From JBDHWG01 sp039810085 (GTDB taxonomy: Bacteria > Chloroflexota > Anaerolineae > Epilineales > JAHCIE01), in NCBI GenBank assembly GCA_039810085.1, contig JBDHWG010000005.1, positions 124,001 through 188,000 on the forward strand: 64,000 bases of DNA. The letters run 5' to 3'. The notes under the pieces were generated by a model, which made no database searches, was not told the origin of the DNA, and saw nothing but the letters and a program-made list of their open reading frames with translations. The position numbers and the translations under genes were made by a program. The stretch's first letter is position 1; each line of letters opens with the position of its first letter. Positions 61,201 through 64,000 of this stretch are shown here, piece by piece.

Positions 61201-61524
61201 AAGGTGGACCGCCGCGCCTTGCCGGAGCCGGACAGCGCGCCGGGCGAGATTTCGCATACCTATGTCGCGCCGCGTGACGACGTGGAGCGACGCCTTGCCG
61301 CCATCTGGCAGAGCGTGCTCCACGTGGAGCCCGTGGGCATCCGCGACAGTTTCATCGATCTGGGCGGGCACTCGCTGCTCATCGTGCGCATGGTGGCCCA
61401 GGTGCAGAAAGCGTTTGGCACGCGCCTGCCCCTCGCCGCTGTGCTGCGCGCGCCAAGCATCGAACAGTTGGCGGTGCTCATCCGCCAGGCGGCGCCAGCC
61501 CAGGAAGGGGCTAACGGGCGATGA
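58207..61524 (+). CDS. NRPS module C-A-PCP
   Basis: This 1105-residue protein has condensation ~15-450 with HHHLLLDGWS at ~153 (intact), adenylation ~465-1000 with YTSGSTGNAKGV at ~640, LINSYGLTEATVDSS at ~780, YKTGDLARYLPDGNIE and SSGKVDRRALP, and carrier ~1015-1090 with FIDLGGHSLLIV (phosphopantetheine Ser). There is no thioesterase, reductase or terminal condensation domain, so release depends on another protein. Specificity residues read as DVGEAASVDK, resembling ornithine codes (DVGEIGSIDK) at 7 of 10 positions. The ATG has no clear ribosome site, 38 bases after the first NRPS. Confidence 0.92.
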   Translation: MTNKGVQLQRPAKADQNIEAIYPLTSMQEGMLYHSLSALQPSVYFQQAILRLRGPLDPASLRRAWETMLARHSILRTVFVWERLERPLQVVRREATLPWQSLDWRDSPETEQEARLDDFLNQDRAAGFELSKAPLMRMALIQFADDDYRLVWSHHHLLLDGWSTALVLQEVFDAYAAFVAGRAPTFGLARPFRDYVAWLERQPLEEAEAYWRQTLAGFETPTSLRIEHLVERAVAPDDNVEDAAVGEFHVRLSAETTSRFRALARRAQVTLNTLVQGAWALLLSRYSGEDDVVFGATVAGRPADLDGVDGMVGIFINTLPARVHVPPEADLLVWLRSLQAQQAIARQYEYTPLVAAQGWSDVPRSQPLFETIVVFENYPGDNPGEGKWAGVDVSMARYFSRTNYPLTLTVYPAAEMGLELTYARERFQPDSMERLLGHLTVLLEAMAAQTATRLMDLPLLTEDEKRLLLVEWNDTAADFGGPYAIHQLFEEQARRTPDAIALVSPTGLPDTNGVIPATRMTYGELNDRANRLAHRLHHMGVGPERVVALSMGRSMEMLVAVLAVLKAGGAYLPLDPTYPTERVGYMLSDAGARIVITQQCFASKFENLATVIAIDDPLPEVDGPPLDQPVAPDHLAYVVYTSGSTGNAKGVMVTHRSYVNAYRAWEQAYGLKTDVRSHLQMANFSFDVFSGDWARALCSGGKLVLCPLDFLLAPDRLYALMRQEAVDCAEFVPVVMRALLPYLEETGQRLDFMRLLAVASDVWYVGEYWRIHRLCGPATRLINSYGLTEATVDSSYYGGLPDALREDRSVPIGRPFANTRLYILDASLQPTPIGTPGELHVGGAGLARGYLNAPGLTAEKFIPDPFAHLYSGLHGARLYKTGDLARYLPDGNIELLGRLDSQIKLRGMRVELGEVVVTLSQHPAVMEAEVVVKPLRSDPALVAYVVPRLPGHDTTSTGRANGGGLIAELRAYLQRSLPGHMVPSRFVILDSLPLTSSGKVDRRALPEPDSAPGEISHTYVAPRDDVERRLAAIWQSVLHVEPVGIRDSFIDLGGHSLLIVRMVAQVQKAFGTRLPLAAVLRAPSIEQLAVLIRQAAPAQEGANGR

Positions 61525-61730
61525 GCAGTGACAAGCTCCCATATGGCGTCGTTGTCAATGACGAGGGACAATACTCGCTGTGGCCGACGCATCGGCCCAC
61601 GCCGGTCGGCTGGCAGCCTGAGGGCTTCCAGGGAACACGGGAAGAATGCCTGGCGCACATTCGCGCGGTCTGGGCTGACATGCGTCCGCTGAGCCTACGT
61701 CGCGCCATGAATGGTGGGGCGGATGAGTGA
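61521..61730 (+). CDS. MbtH-like protein
   Basis: This 69-residue protein has the MbtH pattern: VVVNDEGQYSLWPTHRPTP, VGWQPEGFQG, CLAHIRAVWADMRPLSLRR. MbtH proteins bind and activate adenylation domains. Its ATG overlaps the stop of the second NRPS (ATGA), so it is translationally coupled to it. The conserved tryptophans that contact the A domain are present. Confidence 0.95.
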   Translation: MSSDKLPYGVVVNDEGQYSLWPTHRPTPVGWQPEGFQGTREECLAHIRAVWADMRPLSLRRAMNGGADE

Positions 61731-62547
61731 GACAATGCACCATTGCCGCGAAGCGCGCCCGTCTCTGGCGCCGGGAGAAGTTCATGTCTGGCGCACCCTG
61801 GTCGCTGACTTCGACGCTGCAAGCCCTGCACTGTTGGACACTCTCTCCGATGACGAGTGGGCACGAGCGGCGCGACTGCGAATTGCGGACGACCGCCGAC
61901 GCTTTATTGTGACACGCGGTTTGTTGCGGCGTGTTCTCGGCGGCTACCTCAACATCGATGCAGCCGAGGTGGCTTTCGCCTATGGCCCAAACGGCAAGCC
62001 GATGCTTACACCGGCGTTCGATACGCGATTACAATTCAACGTCTCGCACGCAGGAGACATTGCGCTGATTGCTGTGAGTTATGAGCGGCCCGTGGGGGTG
62101 GATGTCGAGCAGATTCGCCCCCTGGACGATGTTGCGGCGTTGGCCGACATGGTTTTCACGCCGACGGAGCGCGCGGTGTGGCAGGCGCTACCGGGATCGG
62201 AAAGTCTCGAAGTCTTCTTCAAGCTGTGGACACGCAAAGAGGCGCTGTTGAAGGGGCTGGGCGCCGGCCTGTCGCGTCCCGCTCACGGGCTTGAGATCGG
62301 CGTTGGGGGGGACAGCGTTCTGTGGCGCGACTCAACAGCGCCGCACACGACATGGCGTTTGGCGGATATCGCTCCCTGGTGCGGTTACGTGGCCTGCATC
62401 GCCGTCGAGACAACCGGCCCGATGCCGACATTGTACGACTGGGACCTGTCGCAGAACTCGTGCGAGACGTTCCTTTGGGCCCATCACATGATAGACGTGG
62501 CAGCGCTTGCGGGCGCGCTGGCGAGTTTCCGAGGAGGTGCCCAGTGA
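61723..62547 (+). CDS. Sfp-type 4'-phosphopantetheinyl transferase
   Basis: From ATG 61723 this is a 274-residue PPTase that loads the carrier Ser of the NRPS. It has the magnesium and CoA motifs RPVGVDVEQIRPLDDV and LWTRKEALLKGLG (the WxxKEAxxK helix), with NVSHAGDIALIAV before them. It overlaps mbtH by 8 bases; an ATG at 61711 is an alternative start. The C-terminal ~40 residues (DLSQNSCETFLWAHHMID) are an extension. Its location makes the cluster self-sufficient for carrier activation. Confidence 0.94.
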   Translation: MSETMHHCREARPSLAPGEVHVWRTLVADFDAASPALLDTLSDDEWARAARLRIADDRRRFIVTRGLLRRVLGGYLNIDAAEVAFAYGPNGKPMLTPAFDTRLQFNVSHAGDIALIAVSYERPVGVDVEQIRPLDDVAALADMVFTPTERAVWQALPGSESLEVFFKLWTRKEALLKGLGAGLSRPAHGLEIGVGGDSVLWRDSTAPHTTWRLADIAPWCGYVACIAVETTGPMPTLYDWDLSQNSCETFLWAHHMIDVAALAGALASFRGGAQ

Positions 62548-64000
62548 GGTTTATAGCGTCAAGCCGACTCAGTGTTCGCCTCATTTTGTGGCTGGTGGTG
62601 GTTGGGGGGGGGGCCGTGGGCGTGGGGGGCTGCGGCGTGGGGAGCGCCCTGCGGCCTGCCTCGACCAGCGCCAGCTATCTACCGACGCCGACCCCGATCC
62701 CTACACCGAGCATGGCTGAGGCCGACGACACGCTGCGCATCTTCAACCCGCAAGCGCCCACAACGCTCAACCCGCACCGAACGCTGTCCATGAAGGACTT
62801 CGAGCCGGCGCGTATCACATACGAGCCGTTGGCGAGCTATGATCGTCAGGGCGGCCTGATCCCCTTCCTGGCGAAAGAGATTCCAACACTGGAGAATGGG
62901 GAGGTCGCGGCGGATGGGCTGTCTGTGACCTGGAAGCTCAAAGACGGTGTTCTCTGGTCAGACGGCCAGCCTTTCACGGCTGATGACGTTCTATTCACCT
63001 ATCAGTACGTTACCAACCCTGCGACGGCCGCGAGCACTGCCCCCTCCTATGCCAATGTGGCGCGGGTCGAGGTCATCGATCCGCTGACTGTCAGGGTGGT
63101 GTTCAAGACCCCGACGAGCGCCTGGGCAGTCCCGTTCGTCGGCACCCAGGGGATGATGCTGCCCCGCCATGTCTTCGGCGGGTACAACGGCCCAAACGCG
63201 GGCGACGCGCCTGGCAACCTCATGCCCGTGGGAACCGGGCCATATCGGGTGATGAATCCGGGCATCAAGCCCCAGGAAGTGCTGCTGCTGGGCACCCAAC
63301 TCATGCCGACGAACAAGGTGACGTTTGAGGCGAACCCTTACTACCGTAATAAAGCGAAGATTCCGTTCCGCCGCATCATCTACCAGGGCGGTGGGACGGC
63401 GCAGCAGGCAGCGCGGGCGGTGCTTCAGGAAGGCACGGTCGACTACGCCTATGAGCTAGGTCAGCTCTCGCCGCAAGACCTGGAGGCCCTCAAGTCGTCC
63501 ACGAAAGGGCAGCTCGTCACGAACTTCGGCTCGCGTGTCGAGCGCATCATGCTGAACCAGAAGGATCCGAACCAGGTCACGCAAGATGGCGAACGCTCGA
63601 ACGTGACGTTTCCGAACCCAATTTTCAGCGACATCCGTGTGCGCCAGGCGTTTGCGCATTCCATCAACCGCGACGCCATCGCCCAGCTCTATGGCATCAC
63701 GGGTAAGCCAACGGGCAACAACCTCATCTCACCCCCGACGTTTCCCGCTGACCGCCGCGTCGCATATGACTATAATTTGGACAAGGCGCGGGCGCTGCTT
63801 GATGAGGCGGGTTGGATCGACACCAACGACGACGGCATCCGCGAGAAGGACGGTGTCAAGCTGCGCGTCGTGTTTGTCGGCAAGCCGAGTGGCATTGTCC
63901 AGGCGACACAGCAAATCATCCAGAAAGACCTTGCCTTGATCGGCGTGGATGTGAGTATCAGGATCGTCGACTCAGCCGTGCTCTTCGGAGCGGGCGCGGC
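62544..64000 (+). CDS. Family 5 extracellular solute-binding lipoprotein (peptide ABC type), 3' end missing
   Basis: The frame starts at GTG 62544, overlapping the PPTase stop, and is open to the right edge (485 residues seen). The N terminus has an Arg-containing leader, a hydrophobic stretch and VGVGGCGVG, a plausible lipobox Cys near residue 30, followed by a Pro/Thr-rich linker. The mature part has the SBP_bac_5 pattern: LRIFNPQAPTTLNPHRTLS, LKDGVLWSDGQPFTADDVLF, MPVGTGPYRVM, DIRVRQAFAHSINRDAI and LDEAGWIDTNDDGIRE. It would bind a di- or oligopeptide, or the NRPS product, outside the membrane. Permease and ATPase genes would be expected downstream. Confidence 0.88.
   Translation, partial: MRFIASSRLSVRLILWLVVVGGGAVGVGGCGVGSALRPASTSASYLPTPTPIPTPSMAEADDTLRIFNPQAPTTLNPHRTLSMKDFEPARITYEPLASYDRQGGLIPFLAKEIPTLENGEVAADGLSVTWKLKDGVLWSDGQPFTADDVLFTYQYVTNPATAASTAPSYANVARVEVIDPLTVRVVFKTPTSAWAVPFVGTQGMMLPRHVFGGYNGPNAGDAPGNLMPVGTGPYRVMNPGIKPQEVLLLGTQLMPTNKVTFEANPYYRNKAKIPFRRIIYQGGGTAQQAARAVLQEGTVDYAYELGQLSPQDLEALKSSTKGQLVTNFGSRVERIMLNQKDPNQVTQDGERSNVTFPNPIFSDIRVRQAFAHSINRDAIAQLYGITGKPTGNNLISPPTFPADRRVAYDYNLDKARALLDEAGWIDTNDDGIREKDGVKLRVVFVGKPSGIVQATQQIIQKDLALIGVDVSIRIVDSAVLFGAGA

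Overview
The window is GC-rich chromosomal DNA from a bacterium, most likely a member of the Chloroflexota. The evidence is two tandem DUF2298 (YYY-domain) membrane proteins next to an Agl23/TIGR03663-type GT-C protein, a BTAD transcription regulator with a cyclase-like domain, and the general style of the metabolic genes. No rRNA, tRNA, CRISPR array, transposase or phage gene was seen. The window opens inside one gene and closes inside another.

Bases 1-10350 hold a four-gene plus-strand operon of large polytopic membrane proteins, probably for lipid-linked sugar transfer at the cell surface, closed by a strong terminator. Bases 10450-28600 are mostly housekeeping and stress genes: UvsE, a DNase IV-like AP endonuclease, glycerophosphodiesterase, a homocysteine methyltransferase/MTHFR fusion, MoaD and MoaE, PepA, LipA, a PHP phosphatase, an MFS transporter, TsaD, a MaoC-type hydratase and several small unknown proteins.

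Bases 28700-40660 are a minus-strand redox cluster. In transcription order it reads: small unknown protein, DJ-1/PfpI, benzoylformate-decarboxylase-like TPP enzyme, SnoaL-like, GMC oxidoreductase, a three-subunit molybdenum hydroxylase (2Fe-2S, Mo, FAD), two more SnoaL-like proteins, DJ-1/PfpI, a VOC protein, a terminator, and then an SDR. Bases 40935-42365 encode a SARP-like regulator (winged helix plus BTAD) fused to a degenerate nucleotidyl-cyclase domain. Bases 42691-64000 run entirely on the plus strand with small gaps: a sugar-epimerase-like protein, STAS, GlgX, STAS, an anti-sigma kinase/receiver/SpoIIE phosphatase fusion, a MinD-like ATPase, an NTT-like transporter fused to HEAT repeats and a cyclic-nucleotide-binding domain, two NRPS proteins, MbtH, an Sfp-type PPTase and a peptide-binding lipoprotein.

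The most striking observation is a nearly perfect 49-bp inverted repeat (47 of 49 positions) flanking the regulator gene. Each copy carries two direct TCCAAAG heptamers with a 4-bp spacer (11-bp period, the layout of SARP operators) followed by a -10-like element. The left copy points at the redox cluster and the right copy points at the signalling/NRPS operon. The simplest model is that one BTAD regulator co-activates both arms, so bases ~29.7 kb to the right edge behave as one regulon that couples a nonribosomal peptide pathway to a phosphatase/anti-sigma switch and a redox enzyme set. The structure is read from the sequence; the regulatory roles are inferred.
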